Assembly (NCBI RefSeq): GCF_902141845.1
Contig: NZ_CABFPH010000003.1
Coordinates: 97,698-161,697, forward strand
Direction: 5' to 3'
Origin: Methylobacterium symbioticum
GTDB taxonomy: Bacteria; Pseudomonadota; Alphaproteobacteria; Rhizobiales; Beijerinckiaceae
DNA length: 64,000 bases
The notes below the pieces were generated by a model. It did not search any database, was not told the origin of the DNA, and saw only the letters and a program-made list of their open reading frames with translations. Below are positions 26,673 to 35,853 of this stretch, piece by piece. The translations under genes and the position numbers were made by a program. Each line of letters begins with the position of its first letter. Within the stretch, counting starts at the first letter, position 1.

Positions 26673-28088
26673 ATGGTCCAAGTCGCTCCGCGCACAGGAA
26701 AGCAGGCCAGCCCCGAGATGAAGACCGGCGAGACGACGAGCGGCGCGCGCAAGCCCGGACAGACGCCCGGCAAGCCGCGGCTTCGCCTGAAGGATGTCCT
26801 CGAGGATGCGCGCATCGGCCTGATGCTGGCGCTCGGCTTCGCCTGCGGCCTGCCGATCCTCCTGGTGTTCTCGACGCTCTCGGCCTGGCTCGCCACAGCC
26901 GGGATCCAGCGCACCAGCATCGGCCTGCTCTCCTACGTCTCCTTCGCCTACTCGATGAAATTCCTCTGGGCGCCGGTGATCGATCGGTTCGACCTGCCGC
27001 TCGCCGCGCGTTGGCTCGGGCGGCGGCGGGCCTGGATGGTCCTCTCTCAAATCGTCGTGATCGCGGGATTGCTCGGCATGAGCCAGGGCAACCCGTCCGA
27101 GTCGCTGTTCTTCATCGTGGTCTGCGCGCTCGTCACCGCCTTCGCCTCGGCGACGCAGGACATCGTGGTCGATTCCTGGCGCATCGATGCGGCGCCGACC
27201 GAGCGGCAGGGCGTGATGCTCGCCGCCTACCAGCTCGGCTACGCGGTGGCCCGCGCCTTCGCAGGGGCCGGCGCCCTTTACATCGCGCAAGGGGCTGGCT
27301 GGCATCTCGCCTACAGCGCCATGGCGGCGCTGATGCTGGTCGGGCTGATCGCCGCCTTCCTGGCGCCGCGGCAGGATCCGGTCGCCGTCGAGGGCGAGCA
27401 TCGCTCCCTCGCCACCACCCTGCGGATCGCCGTGGTCGATCCCTTCTCCGACCTGGTCGCGCGCAAGGGCTGGCGCCTCGTGGCGATCCTGGCGCTGATC
27501 ATGCTCTACCGCCTGCCCGACATCATCTCGGGCGTCATGGCGCAGCCCTTCTACATCGAGCAGGGCTTCACCCTCACGGAGATCGCCAACGTGACGAAGG
27601 TCTACGGGGTGATCGTCGGCATCGTCGGAGCGCTCGCCGGCGGCTGGGCGGTGATCCGCTTCGGGCTGCAGGCCTCGCTCCTGTTCGGCGGCATCATCGC
27701 CGCGGCCTCCAACCTGATGTTCTCCTGGCTCGCGGTCTCGGGCCACGACACGGGCCTCTTCGTGCTCAGCATCTCGATCGACAACTTCGCCGGCAACTTC
27801 GCCGGCACGGCGCTGATCGCCTACATGTCGAGCCTCGCCTCGCCGGCCTTCGTGGCGACGCAGTACGCGCTCCTGTCCTCGCTCTACGCTCTGCCCGGCA
27901 AGTTCGTCGGCGGCTTCTCCGGCTACATGGTGGACGCGATGGGCTATCCCGTGTTCTTCGCCGCCTCGGCCGGGATCGGGATCCCGGTGGCCCTGCTCTG
28001 CCTGGTCCTGATCGCCCTGCGCGAAGGCCGCGCCGAGCCCGAGCCCGTGGCGCCGCCCGAGGCGGAGGCGATCGCGGCCAAGGCCTGA
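26673..28088 (+). CDS. ampG: AmpG-like muropeptide permease (MFS)
   Basis: 471 residues with about 12-14 membrane helices. The features L-G-F-A-C-G-L-P near the first helix, S-A-T-Q-D-I-V-V-D-S-W-R-I-D and the Y-R-L-P-D segment are typical of AmpG, which imports anhydro-muropeptides for cell-wall recycling. The Met at 26673 follows GAGGAG at some distance; Met 26718 is an alternative, and the frame extends further upstream without family support. It diverges from the LOV kinase. AmpG is known to feed AmpR-controlled beta-lactamase induction, but no ampR or ampC is in the window. Confidence 0.85.
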   Translation: MVQVAPRTGKQASPEMKTGETTSGARKPGQTPGKPRLRLKDVLEDARIGLMLALGFACGLPILLVFSTLSAWLATAGIQRTSIGLLSYVSFAYSMKFLWAPVIDRFDLPLAARWLGRRRAWMVLSQIVVIAGLLGMSQGNPSESLFFIVVCALVTAFASATQDIVVDSWRIDAAPTERQGVMLAAYQLGYAVARAFAGAGALYIAQGAGWHLAYSAMAALMLVGLIAAFLAPRQDPVAVEGEHRSLATTLRIAVVDPFSDLVARKGWRLVAILALIMLYRLPDIISGVMAQPFYIEQGFTLTEIANVTKVYGVIVGIVGALAGGWAVIRFGLQASLLFGGIIAAASNLMFSWLAVSGHDTGLFVLSISIDNFAGNFAGTALIAYMSSLASPAFVATQYALLSSLYALPGKFVGGFSGYMVDAMGYPVFFAASAGIGIPVALLCLVLIALREGRAEPEPVAPPEAEAIAAKA

Positions 28089-28201
28089 GCGGGGCGGGCC
28101 TGGTGGCGGCAAAGGGCTATGCGGAACCAAGCGGGTGCCCCCGCGCTTGCTCTGTCCGACGTTTCTGACCACGTTTTCGGCCCCATCAGCGGGAACGACC
28201 T

Positions 28202-29140
28202 GTGAGCGACATCACCCTCGCCGGAGAGACCCTGCCGGCCACCATCGACACCGTGGAGCGCACGCTGAGCGAGGCCGACCGCGCCGCCTTGCGGCGCGCG
28301 GTCCGGGCCCTGGAGCAGCCGGGCCTTGCCGCCCGGCTCTCGGCTGCGGCGGGCGCGCCCCTCGATATCATCGGGCGCTCGCTGCCCGCCCCGGTCACCG
28401 AGACGGTGGGGCGCAGCGCCGAGGCGGCGATGCGCGGCGCACTCCGGGTCGCGCTCGCGACCCTGCCGAAGAAAGAGGTCGTGCCGACATCCGGCACCGA
28501 GATCGAGGCTGCGACCGCGAAGGTAGAGGGGCGCCTGGAGCGCCTGCTCGGATCGAGCGAGGCGGTCCACAAGGCGATGGCCGCGGTGAGCGGAGCGGTG
28601 GGCGGCGCCTTCGGCCTCGCCACCCTGGCGGTGGAGTTACCGGTCTCCACGACCCTGATGCTGCGCTCCATCGCCGAGATCGCCCGCGAGGAGGGCGAGG
28701 ATCTCGAGACGCCGGAGGGCGTGCTCGCCTGCATGCAGGTCTTCGCCCTCGGCGGGCGCCGCGGCGAGACGCAGGTGCTGGCCACCGGGCTGACCGAGAG
28801 CGGCTACTTCGCCGTGCGCGCGGCGCTCGCCAAGACCATGGCCGAGGCGGCGCGCTATGCCGGCAGCAAGGCGCTTCTCGACGAGGGGGCGCCTGTCCTG
28901 GTCCGTCTCACCGCGCAGATCGCGGCCCGCTTCGGCATCGTGGTCTCGCAGAAGGTGGCCGCCCAGGCGGTGCCGGTCCTCGGCGCGATCGGCGGCGCCA
29001 CCGTCAACACCGCCTTCATGAACCACTTCCAATCGACCGCCCGCGCCCATTTCACCGTGCGGCGGCTGGAGCGGATCTACGGCCAGGACGTCGTCCGGAC
29101 CGCCTACGAGGCGGAGAAGGCCGCGCTCGGGATCGCCTGA
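28202..29140 (+). CDS. EcsC-family protein
   Basis: 312 residues from a GTG start. The central and C-terminal part (A-A-V-S-G-A-V-G-G-A-F-G-L-A-T-L-A-V-E-L and L-E-T-P-E-G-V-L) matches the EcsC family, named after a Bacillus subtilis gene next to an ABC exporter. Function is not known. Hydrophobic, Gly/Ala-rich helices suggest membrane association. A stand-alone gene here, 113 bases after ampG. Confidence 0.8.
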   Translation: MSDITLAGETLPATIDTVERTLSEADRAALRRAVRALEQPGLAARLSAAAGAPLDIIGRSLPAPVTETVGRSAEAAMRGALRVALATLPKKEVVPTSGTEIEAATAKVEGRLERLLGSSEAVHKAMAAVSGAVGGAFGLATLAVELPVSTTLMLRSIAEIAREEGEDLETPEGVLACMQVFALGGRRGETQVLATGLTESGYFAVRAALAKTMAEAARYAGSKALLDEGAPVLVRLTAQIAARFGIVVSQKVAAQAVPVLGAIGGATVNTAFMNHFQSTARAHFTVRRLERIYGQDVVRTAYEAEKAALGIA

Positions 29141-29259
29141 ACCGGTTCCGGCGCCCGCCCGGTCCGCGGCCTGATCGACCGTCCCGACGCGATCGGTCGG
29201 ATTTGTTATGAGCCGGCAAAACTCCTATCACAGGACCTGAACGGACCTGGACGGGGAGC

Positions 29260-29943
29260 TTGGTGCTGATCGGCAATCTGGAGATGATCGGCCGCCTCGC
29301 GCTGGCGGCGGTGCTCGGCAGCGTGGTCGGGCTCGAACGCCAGCGGCTGCTCTGGGCCGCGGGCCTGCGCACTCACATGCTGGTCTGCGTCGGGGCCTGC
29401 CTGTTCATGCTGGTCTCGGCCTTCGGCTTCGGCGATGTGACCGGCCAGAGCCACGTCGTCCTCGATCCCTCGCGCGTCGCCGCCCAGGTCGTCTCGGGGA
29501 TCGGGTTCCTAGGGGCCGGCACCATCCTCCTGCGCGGCGAGATGGTGAAGGGCCTGACCACCGCGGCGAGTCTCTGGGCCGTGGCCGCGATTGGCCTCGC
29601 CAGCGGCGGCGGCCTCTACGTGCCGGCCTTCGCCGCCACCGCGATCGTGCTCGCCATCCTCGGCGGCGTGAAGCCGTTGGAGGAGCGCTGGCAGGCCCGG
29701 CTGCAGCCCCGATCCTTGCGCATCGTCGCGCGCGCCGGCGCGCTCTCGCTGGAGAGCGTGCAGGAGGCCGCCGGCCTGCCGGCCTCGCGCATCCGCCAGT
29801 TCATCCTGCGCCCGGCGGACGCGGCGGGCTGCGACGAGATCCAGCTGGCGCTCACGCGCCTCTCGCCCGCCCAGGCCGAGCGCGTGGCGCGCATCCTGCG
29901 GGCGCTGCCCGAGGTCGAGAGCGTCGCCGTCGAGCCGGACTGA
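29260..29943 (+). CDS. MgtC/SapB-family membrane protein
   Basis: 227 residues. The N-terminal half has about five membrane helices with G-S-V-V-G-L-E-R-Q and the G-F-L-G-A-G-T-I and T-T-A-A-S-L-W motifs of the MgtC family; the C-terminal 80 residues are a soluble ACT-like domain ending E-V-E-S-V-A-V. MgtC proteins help survival at low magnesium and in hosts by acting on ATP synthase or transport. The start is uncertain: TTG 29260, GTG 29263 (after GGGGAG) or ATG 29284. The stop codon lies two bases from the convergent ilvA stop. Confidence 0.87.
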   Translation: MVLIGNLEMIGRLALAAVLGSVVGLERQRLLWAAGLRTHMLVCVGACLFMLVSAFGFGDVTGQSHVVLDPSRVAAQVVSGIGFLGAGTILLRGEMVKGLTTAASLWAVAAIGLASGGGLYVPAFAATAIVLAILGGVKPLEERWQARLQPRSLRIVARAGALSLESVQEAAGLPASRIRQFILRPADAAGCDEIQLALTRLSPAQAERVARILRALPEVESVAVEPD

Positions 29944-29945
29944 TC

Positions 29946-31505
29946 CTATTCCGCTGCCTTGGTGGCCGGGCCGGTGCCGTTGTCGAGGAACAGGCGGTAG
30001 GCCGGGTTGTCGGTCTCGTCGAAACAGGGGTAGCCCAGGGCCTCCAGTGCCGCGTCGAAGCGGGCGCGGTCGGCCGGGCGCACCTCGATCCCGGCGAGGA
30101 CGCGGCCGTAATCGGCCCCGTGGTTCCGGTAGTGGAACAGGCTGATGTTGAAGTCCTCGCCCAGCGCCTCGAGGAACTTCAGCAGAGCGCCCGGCCGCTC
30201 CGGGAACTGGAAGCGGTAGAGCCGCTCATGGACGAGGCCGAGGGCCCGCCCGCCCACCATGTAGCGGACATGGACCTTGGCCATCTCGTTGTCGCTCATG
30301 TCGAGGACGCCGTAGCCGGCCTCCTTCAGCGAGGCGATCAGCGCGCGCTTCTCGGGCTTGCCGCCCGCGAGGTTGATGCCGACGAAGATCTGCGCGTCGG
30401 CGCCGCGGGCGTAGCGATAGTTGAACTCGGTGATGGCGCGCGGCCCCAGCGCCCGGATGAAGGCGCGGTAGGCGCCCGCCCGCTCCGGGATGGTGACGCC
30501 GATCAGCGCCTCGCGCTCCTCGCCGATCTCGGCCCGCTCGGCGATGTGGCGGAGCCGGTCGAAGTTCAGGTTGGCGCCCGACGAGATGGCGATCAGCGTG
30601 CCCGCGCCGCCATGCTCGGCCGCCCAGGCCTTGGCGCCGGCGAGCGACAGCGCCCCGGAGGGCTCGGACACGGCGCGGGTGTCGTCGAAGATGTCCTTTA
30701 CCGCCGCGCACATGGCGTCGGTGTCCACGGTGATCACCCCGTCGAGATGCTCGCGGCAGAGGCGGAAGGTCTCCTCGCCGGCCTGGCGCACGGCGACGCC
30801 GTCGGCGAACAGGCCGACGGTGGGCAGCGTCACCCGCGCGTCGGCCTTCAGCGCCTCGGCCATGCAGGCGGCATCGTCCGGCTCGACGCCGATCACCTTG
30901 GTCTCGGGGCGGAGATACTTCACGATCGTACTGATCCCGGCCGCGAGCCCACCGCCGCCGATCGGCACGAAGATCGCCTCGATCGGCCCCGGATGGTGCT
31001 CCAGGATCTCCTTGCCGATCGTGCCCTGGCCGGCGATCACGTCGGGATCGTCGAAGGGATGGAGGAAGGTCAGGCCCTGCTCGGCCTCGAGCCGGCGCGC
31101 CTCGGTGAGGGCCTCGTCGAAGGTGTCGCCGTGCAGCACCACCTCGGCGCCGCGCGCCCGGCAGGCATCGACCTTGATGGCGGGGGTGGTGCGCGGCATC
31201 ACGATCACGGCGCGCGCGCCGAGCTTGGCGGCGCCGAGCGCCACACCCTGCGCGTGGTTGCCGGCCGAGGCGCAGACCACGCCGCGGCCGAGCTGCTCGG
31301 CATCGAGCCCGGCCATCTTGTTGTAGGCGCCGCGCAGCTTGAACGAGAAGACCGGCTGCAGATCCTCGCGCTTCAGGAGCACCGGGCGGCCGAGCCGGGC
31401 CGTCAGCCGCGGCATCGGGTCGAGCGGGCTCTCGATCGCCACGTCGTAGACGCGGGCGGTGAGGATCTTGCGGATATAGTCGGTGGCCGGGCGGTCGGTC
31501 GTCAT
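29946..31505 (-). CDS. ilvA: Threonine ammonia-lyase (threonine deaminase)
   Basis: 519 residues, the length of the long biosynthetic form. The PLP lysine is in V-F-S-F-K-L-R-G-A-Y-N-K near residue 55; the phosphate loop G-G-G-G-L-A-A-G is near 185. Residues beyond about 330 hold two ACT-like regulatory domains (for example I-P-E-R-A-G-A-Y and F-P-E-R-P-G-A-L), which bind isoleucine or valine for feedback control. It converts threonine to 2-oxobutanoate, the first step to isoleucine. Two bases separate its stop from mgtC-like's convergent stop, so no terminator fits between them. Confidence 0.95.
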   Translation of the reverse strand: MTTDRPATDYIRKILTARVYDVAIESPLDPMPRLTARLGRPVLLKREDLQPVFSFKLRGAYNKMAGLDAEQLGRGVVCASAGNHAQGVALGAAKLGARAVIVMPRTTPAIKVDACRARGAEVVLHGDTFDEALTEARRLEAEQGLTFLHPFDDPDVIAGQGTIGKEILEHHPGPIEAIFVPIGGGGLAAGISTIVKYLRPETKVIGVEPDDAACMAEALKADARVTLPTVGLFADGVAVRQAGEETFRLCREHLDGVITVDTDAMCAAVKDIFDDTRAVSEPSGALSLAGAKAWAAEHGGAGTLIAISSGANLNFDRLRHIAERAEIGEEREALIGVTIPERAGAYRAFIRALGPRAITEFNYRYARGADAQIFVGINLAGGKPEKRALIASLKEAGYGVLDMSDNEMAKVHVRYMVGGRALGLVHERLYRFQFPERPGALLKFLEALGEDFNISLFHYRNHGADYGRVLAGIEVRPADRARFDAALEALGYPCFDETDNPAYRLFLDNGTGPATKAAE

Positions 31506-31583
31506 GCCCGCCGAGATAGACCTTCGCGCCGCGAGATGCGAGCGCCCGAAACGCCGGGCGGCCGCGGGGCAGCCATGATCCCG

Positions 31584-31931
31584 TTACGACAGGCGCTCGA
31601 TCAGCGCGGCGATCCAGACGAGGGCCGCGATCATCTGCGCCAGGAAGGTCCCGGCCGAGGCGAGGTCCTTGACCGTGCCGATGGCCGGGTGCCGATCCGG
31701 ATGCAGGTGATCGCAGAGCTTCTCCATCGCCGTGTTCAGGAACTCGGCGGCGAGCATCAGCAGCAGGCTCGCCACGAGCGCGACCTTCACCCAGAGGCCC
31801 GAACCGAGCACGAGGGCGACGGGCACGCCGAGGGCGAGCAGCGCCAGCTCCTGGCGCACCGCCCGTTCGGTGCGGGCCCCGTGGCGGAGGCCCCGCCAGG
31901 AATTGAGGAAGGCGAGGACGAGCGCGCCCAT
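31584..31931 (-). CDS. dgkA: Diacylglycerol kinase
   Basis: 115 residues, three membrane helices, and the signature A-A-E-F-L-N-T-A-M-E-K of prokaryotic DgkA, where Glu residues bind the metal-ATP. It phosphorylates diacylglycerol to phosphatidic acid in the inner membrane for lipid recycling. Its ATG overlaps the stop of the AbrB-type gene by one base (TGATG). It forms the last gene of an oxyR-abrB-dgkA unit. Confidence 0.92.
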   Translation of the reverse strand: MGALVLAFLNSWRGLRHGARTERAVRQELALLALGVPVALVLGSGLWVKVALVASLLLMLAAEFLNTAMEKLCDHLHPDRHPAIGTVKDLASAGTFLAQMIAALVWIAALIERLS

Positions 31932-33010
31932 CAGGCCGCGCCCCCCGGCACGGCGCGGGCGATCCACTTGGCCAGAAGCGGGCCGGTCACCAGCACCACG
32001 AACAGCCGCAGCGTCTGCACCGCCAGCACGAAGGAGACGTCGGCGTTCGAGCCCACCGCGATGATCGCCACCGAATCGAGCCCGCCGGGGCTCGTCGCCA
32101 GGAAGGCGGTGAGGAAGTCGATGGCGAGGAGATGGGTCAGCGCGTAGGCCCAGCCGCCGCAGAGCAGGATCACCGCGAAGGTCGCCACCAGGATTCCGGG
32201 CAGCGCCCGGATCGTGAGCCTGAGGGTCTCGCGGGTGAAGCGCAGGCCGACATACCAGCCGATGGCCGCGTAGGCGAGGTCGAGCACCGGCGGCGGCAGG
32301 TCCATGCGGACGAGGCCGGCGGCGTGCAGCCCGGCGCCGAGGATCATCGGGCCGACGAGGGCGCCGGCCGGCACGCGGAGCGCCATGGCGACCGCTGCGC
32401 CGACCGAGGCGACCACGAGGGTGGTGAATACGGAGGCGGCGGAGGCCGCCTCGGCCGCCTGGTCGGGCCCGGCCGGGAGCGGGCTGCCCTGGAGCAGGAT
32501 CCGGGTCACGAGGGAGGCCGAGAGCACCACGGCCACGACGCGCACATATTGCATGAAGGCGACGAGGCGGGGATCGGCGCCAAACTCCTCCGACATCGCC
32601 ACCATGGCCGAGGCCCCGCCGGGCGAGGAGCCCCAAGCGGCGGTGGTGCCGGGCAGGACGCGCAGGCGGGTCAACGCCCAGCCGACCACGCCGCCCGCCG
32701 CGACGGTGACGAGGACCACGGCGATGATCACGAAGCCGTCATCGGCCAGGGTGTTGGCGATCGAGCCGGTCACGGCATGGGCGACGAGGCAGCCGATCAT
32801 CGCCTGGGCCGCCTGGAATCCAGCGCGCGGCAGCGCGAGCCGCGCACCCGTCACCCCGAAGGCGATGGCCGCGAGCATCGGCCCGAGCAGCAGCGCCGCC
32901 GGGAAATGGGCCGCGTGCAGACCGTAGGCGAGGAGGGCGGAGACCGCGACGAGCGCGCTCCAGAGACCGAAGGTTCGAAGGTGGGACACGGGGAGAATCT
33001 GGTGTGCCAT
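31931..33010 (-). CDS. AbrB-family membrane protein (ammonia monooxygenase-like annotation)
   Basis: 359 residues with about ten membrane helices in two halves, each with a G-P-M-(L/I)-L/A-like motif (L-L-L-G-P-M-L and A-L-V-G-P-M-I-L-G-A), the pattern of the AbrB/AidA transporter-like family. The family name is historical; it is a probable transporter and not a DNA-binding AbrB protein. L-G-I-A-Y-A pattern and S-P-G-G-L-D-S-V-A near the C-terminus agree. It follows oxyR by 18 bases. Confidence 0.85.
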   Translation of the reverse strand: MAHQILPVSHLRTFGLWSALVAVSALLAYGLHAAHFPAALLLGPMLAAIAFGVTGARLALPRAGFQAAQAMIGCLVAHAVTGSIANTLADDGFVIIAVVLVTVAAGGVVGWALTRLRVLPGTTAAWGSSPGGASAMVAMSEEFGADPRLVAFMQYVRVVAVVLSASLVTRILLQGSPLPAGPDQAAEAASAASVFTTLVVASVGAAVAMALRVPAGALVGPMILGAGLHAAGLVRMDLPPPVLDLAYAAIGWYVGLRFTRETLRLTIRALPGILVATFAVILLCGGWAYALTHLLAIDFLTAFLATSPGGLDSVAIIAVGSNADVSFVLAVQTLRLFVVLVTGPLLAKWIARAVPGGAA

Positions 33011-33028
33011 GCGAGCGGCACGGCCGCG

Positions 33029-34012
33029 CTACACCGCTTCGGCCCGCCTGTCACGGCGCAGCAAGGGTGCAGGGGGTGACGGCGGCGCGGCATCGTCGCG
33101 GCAGGCCGCCGTGCCGGCGGGGGCATGGCCGCGCAGGAAGGCGGCGAGATGGGCAAGGCCCGGGGCGCGCGGGTCGCTGGTGCGCCAAGCGAGCGCGATG
33201 GTGCGGCCGGGCCCGTCCGCGTCGAAGCCGCGCGTCACGGTGAGCCCGCTCGGATCCGGCCCGGCGGGCACCGCGAGCGCGGGAAGCAGGGTGTAGCCGG
33301 CCCCCGCCGCCACCATCGAGCGGAGCGTCTCCAGGCTGGTGGCGTGGCGGCCGGCCGAGCCGCCGGCGCCGCAGGCCGCCACCGTCTGGTCGCGCAGGCA
33401 GTTGCCCTCGTCGAGGAGCAGGAGATCGGGGCCGGCGATGTCGGTGGCACGCAACGCTCCGCCCTGCGCCAGCGGATGCTCGGCCGGGCAGGCGAGCCAG
33501 AACGGCTCCACGAAGAGCGGCGAGACCGTCAGGGCGGTCGCCGGCAGCGGCAGCGAGATCAGCGCGGCGTCGATCCGACCCTCGCGCAGGCCATCGACGA
33601 TCTCGGCGGTGCGCAATTCGCTGAGCGCCAGGGCGAGGAGCGGGAATTCCTGGCGCAGCAGGCGCAGGATGAGAGGGAAGTAGTAGGGCCCGAGCGTCTG
33701 GATCGCCGCGAGGACGAGACGGCCGGTCAGCGGCGAGCCGCGGCCCTCCGTCGCGAGCGCCAGCAGGCGCTGCGCCTCGGCCAGCACCGTGCGCGCCTGC
33801 CGCACGATGATCTGGCCGGCGGGGGTGAGCAGCACGCGGCGGTTCGAGCGCTCGAACAGGACGAGTCCCAGCGCCCCCTCCAGCTTGCGCACCTGCACGG
33901 AGAGCGTCGGCTGGCTGACGTTGCAGCGCTCCGCGGCCCGGCCGAAATGGCCCTCGTCCGCGACGGCGACGACATATTCGAGATCGCGCAGGGAAAGGCC
34001 CATCAGGTTCAT
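33029..34012 (-). CDS. oxyR: OxyR hydrogen-peroxide sensing LysR regulator
   Basis: 327 residues. N-terminal winged helix-turn-helix (R-D-L-E-Y-V-V-A-V-A-D-E-G-H-F-G-R-A-A, with V-S-Q-P-T-L-S-V-Q-V). The sensing pair is C-L-R-D-Q-T-V-A-A-C: two cysteines nine residues apart within G-N-C-L-R-D-Q, the same spacing as Cys199 and Cys208 of E. coli OxyR. Oxidised OxyR activates peroxide-defence genes. It diverges from katA and shares the upstream site listed below. The start overlaps a site-like ATAG motif, so MGLSL (34003) is another possible start. Confidence 0.94.
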   Translation of the reverse strand: MNLMGLSLRDLEYVVAVADEGHFGRAAERCNVSQPTLSVQVRKLEGALGLVLFERSNRRVLLTPAGQIIVRQARTVLAEAQRLLALATEGRGSPLTGRLVLAAIQTLGPYYFPLILRLLRQEFPLLALALSELRTAEIVDGLREGRIDAALISLPLPATALTVSPLFVEPFWLACPAEHPLAQGGALRATDIAGPDLLLLDEGNCLRDQTVAACGAGGSAGRHATSLETLRSMVAAGAGYTLLPALAVPAGPDPSGLTVTRGFDADGPGRTIALAWRTSDPRAPGLAHLAAFLRGHAPAGTAACRDDAAPPSPPAPLLRRDRRAEAV

Positions 34013-34039
34013 AGGCTGCGTCTATCACAATCTTTGTGA
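34011..34039. promoter_or_regulatory. OxyR-binding-like half-site and inverted repeat
   Basis: 34011-34025 reads ATAG-N7-CTAT, the core of the OxyR consensus. Directly after it, TCACAA-N3-TTGTGA (34025-34039) is a perfect inverted repeat. A second ATAG-N7-CTAT at the expected distance is not present, so a full four-site footprint is not shown. The position between oxyR and katA suits control of both. Known OxyR sites are degenerate, so this is a candidate. Confidence 0.5.
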
Positions 34040-34084
34040 CGATGCATTTGCCTCAGGGTCACAGCGGGGTCATAACCCGTGTCC

Positions 34085-34109
34085 AGAACGGTTCCAGGCT
34101 GACCGCGTT
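34085..34109 (+). promoter_or_regulatory. EcfG-like promoter upstream of katA
   Basis: AGAAC (34085-34089) and CGTT (34106-34109) are 16 bases apart, one mismatch (A for G in the first base) from the EcfG consensus GGAAC-N16/17-CGTT. It sits 41 bases before the katA ATG. General stress control of catalase genes is common in alphaproteobacteria. Candidate only. Confidence 0.45.
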
Positions 34110-34150
34110 GTCCGCCTGAACCTGTGGTTTCTTAACGAGAGACGGTAGGC

Positions 34151-35740
34151 ATGAGCGATCAACGCCCGATCCTGACCACCCGCCAGGGCCATCCGGTCCG
34201 GGACAACCAGAGCCTGCGCACGGTCGGCGAGCGAGGCCCGGCGACCCTCGAGAACTACCAGTTCATCGAGAAGATCACCCATTTCGACCGCGAGCGCATT
34301 CCGGAGCGCGTGGTGCATGCCCGCGGCGCCGGCGCCCATGGCTGGTTCGAGGCCTATGGCAAGATCGGCGACGAGCCGGCCTCCAAGTACACTCGCGCCC
34401 GCGTGCTCAACGAGACCGGCGTGAAGACGCCGATGTTCGTGCGCTTCTCGACCGTGGCCGGCGCCAAGGAGAGCCCCGAGACCGAGCGCGACCCGCGCGG
34501 CTTCGCGGTGAAGTTCAAGACCGTCGAGGGCAACTGGGACCTCGTCGGCAACAACCTCAAGGTCTTCTTCATCCGCGACGCGATCAAGTTCCCGGACATG
34601 ATCCACGCGTTCAAGCCGGACCCGGTGACCAACCGCCAGGAGGCGTGGCGCTTCTTCGACTTCGTGGCCCAGCACCCGGAGTCGATCCACATGGTGACCT
34701 GGCTGAAGTCGCCCTGGGGCATCCCCGCCAACTATCGCGAGATGGAGGGCTCGGGCGTCAACACCTACAAGCTGGTCAACGACCAGGGCGAGGCGGTGCT
34801 CTGCAAGTTCCACTGGATCCCGAAGCAGGGCGTGCGCAACCTGACCTCGGCCCAAGCGTCCGAGATCCAGGCCAAGGATGTCGGCCACGCGACGCGCGAC
34901 CTCTACGACAACATCTCCGCCGGCAACTTCCCCGAGTGGGAGTTCGCGGTGCAGATCATGCCGGACGGCCCGAACGACCATCTCTCGTTCGACCCGCTCG
35001 ACGACACGAAGCGCTGGCCCGAGGACCAGTTCCCGCTCCTGAAGTGCGGCCGCATGGTGCTCGACCGGGTGCCCGACAACTTCTTCGCGGAAGTGGAGCA
35101 GTCGGCCTTCGGCACCGGCGTGCTCGTGGACGGCATCGACTTCTCGGACGACAAGATGCTGCAGGGCCGGACCCTGTCCTACTCGGACACGCAGCGCTAC
35201 CGCGTCGGCGCCAACTACCTGCAGCTGCCGATCAACGCGCCGCAGCCCGGCGTGAAGGTCTATTCGAACCAGCGCGACGGCGTGATGACCTATCAGGTCG
35301 ACGGCACGGGCCCGAACCGGCACATCAACTATGAGCCCTCGACCCTGGCCGAGGGCCTGCGCGAGGCGCCCAAGCCGGCCCGTGACTATCACCAGCCGGT
35401 GAGCGGCAATCTCGGCCGCTACCAGACCTCGCGCGCCGAGGACGACTACGCCCAGGCCGGCGCCCGCTACCGCTCCTTCGAGGATTGGGAGCGCGAGGAC
35501 CTGATCGCCAACCTCGTGGCCGACATGAAGCAGTGCCCGGAGCCCATCCAGCTCCGGATGGTCTGGCACTTCTGGCACGCCGACGAGGATTACGGCCGCC
35601 GCGTCGCCGAGGGTGCGGGCATCGACCTGGAGAAGGCCAAGGCCCTGCCGCCGCTGCCGGGCCGCGCCGCCCCGCACAAGCGCCTCCAGGCCGAGACCTA
35701 CACGGACGGCACGCAGTCCCATAAGGTCGCCGCCGAGTAA
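34151..35740 (+). CDS. katA: Catalase, heme type
   Basis: 529 residues, the size of mid-length monofunctional catalases. The distal histidine region is [11 protein letters not shown] (residues 56-66); the Asn is in [19 protein letters not shown] is the conserved Asp patch; the heme Tyr is in the later beta segment before Y-L-Q-L-P. It breaks down hydrogen peroxide. It diverges from oxyR and ends at a perfect terminator. Regulation by OxyR and possibly EcfG is inferred from the 138-base gap. The C-terminus ends in normal family fashion. Confidence 0.96.
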   Translation: MSDQRPILTTRQGHPVRDNQSLRTVGERGPATLENYQFIEKITHFDRERIPERVVHARGAGAHGWFEAYGKIGDEPASKYTRARVLNETGVKTPMFVRFSTVAGAKESPETERDPRGFAVKFKTVEGNWDLVGNNLKVFFIRDAIKFPDMIHAFKPDPVTNRQEAWRFFDFVAQHPESIHMVTWLKSPWGIPANYREMEGSGVNTYKLVNDQGEAVLCKFHWIPKQGVRNLTSAQASEIQAKDVGHATRDLYDNISAGNFPEWEFAVQIMPDGPNDHLSFDPLDDTKRWPEDQFPLLKCGRMVLDRVPDNFFAEVEQSAFGTGVLVDGIDFSDDKMLQGRTLSYSDTQRYRVGANYLQLPINAPQPGVKVYSNQRDGVMTYQVDGTGPNRHINYEPSTLAEGLREAPKPARDYHQPVSGNLGRYQTSRAEDDYAQAGARYRSFEDWEREDLIANLVADMKQCPEPIQLRMVWHFWHADEDYGRRVAEGAGIDLEKAKALPPLPGRAAPHKRLQAETYTDGTQSHKVAAE

Positions 35741-35766
35741 CAGCGGCGCCCGATCGAAGCCTTCTG

Positions 35767-35800
35767 CCCCGCGCGGCTCCCGCCGCGCGGGGTTTTCGTT
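35767..35800 (+). terminator. Rho-independent terminator of katA
   Basis: An 11-bp GC stem (35767-35777 with 35782-35792), a four-base loop and a T-rich tail from 35793, 26 bases after the katA stop. Confidence 0.9.
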
Positions 35801-35853
35801 TGGCGCCGCGCGTCCCCACATCGACGACTGGAACGTTCGAGGGGAATCACGCG

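Noticed and set aside
28119..28144. GGAAC-N17-GCTT resembling an EcfG promoter before the EcsC gene
   Set aside because: The -10 lacks the conserved CGTT and the match is within random expectation.
35830..35838. GAACGTTC upstream of the cupin as a LexA box
   Set aside because: The GAAC and GTTC halves are adjacent, without the seven-base spacer of the alphaproteobacterial SOS box.
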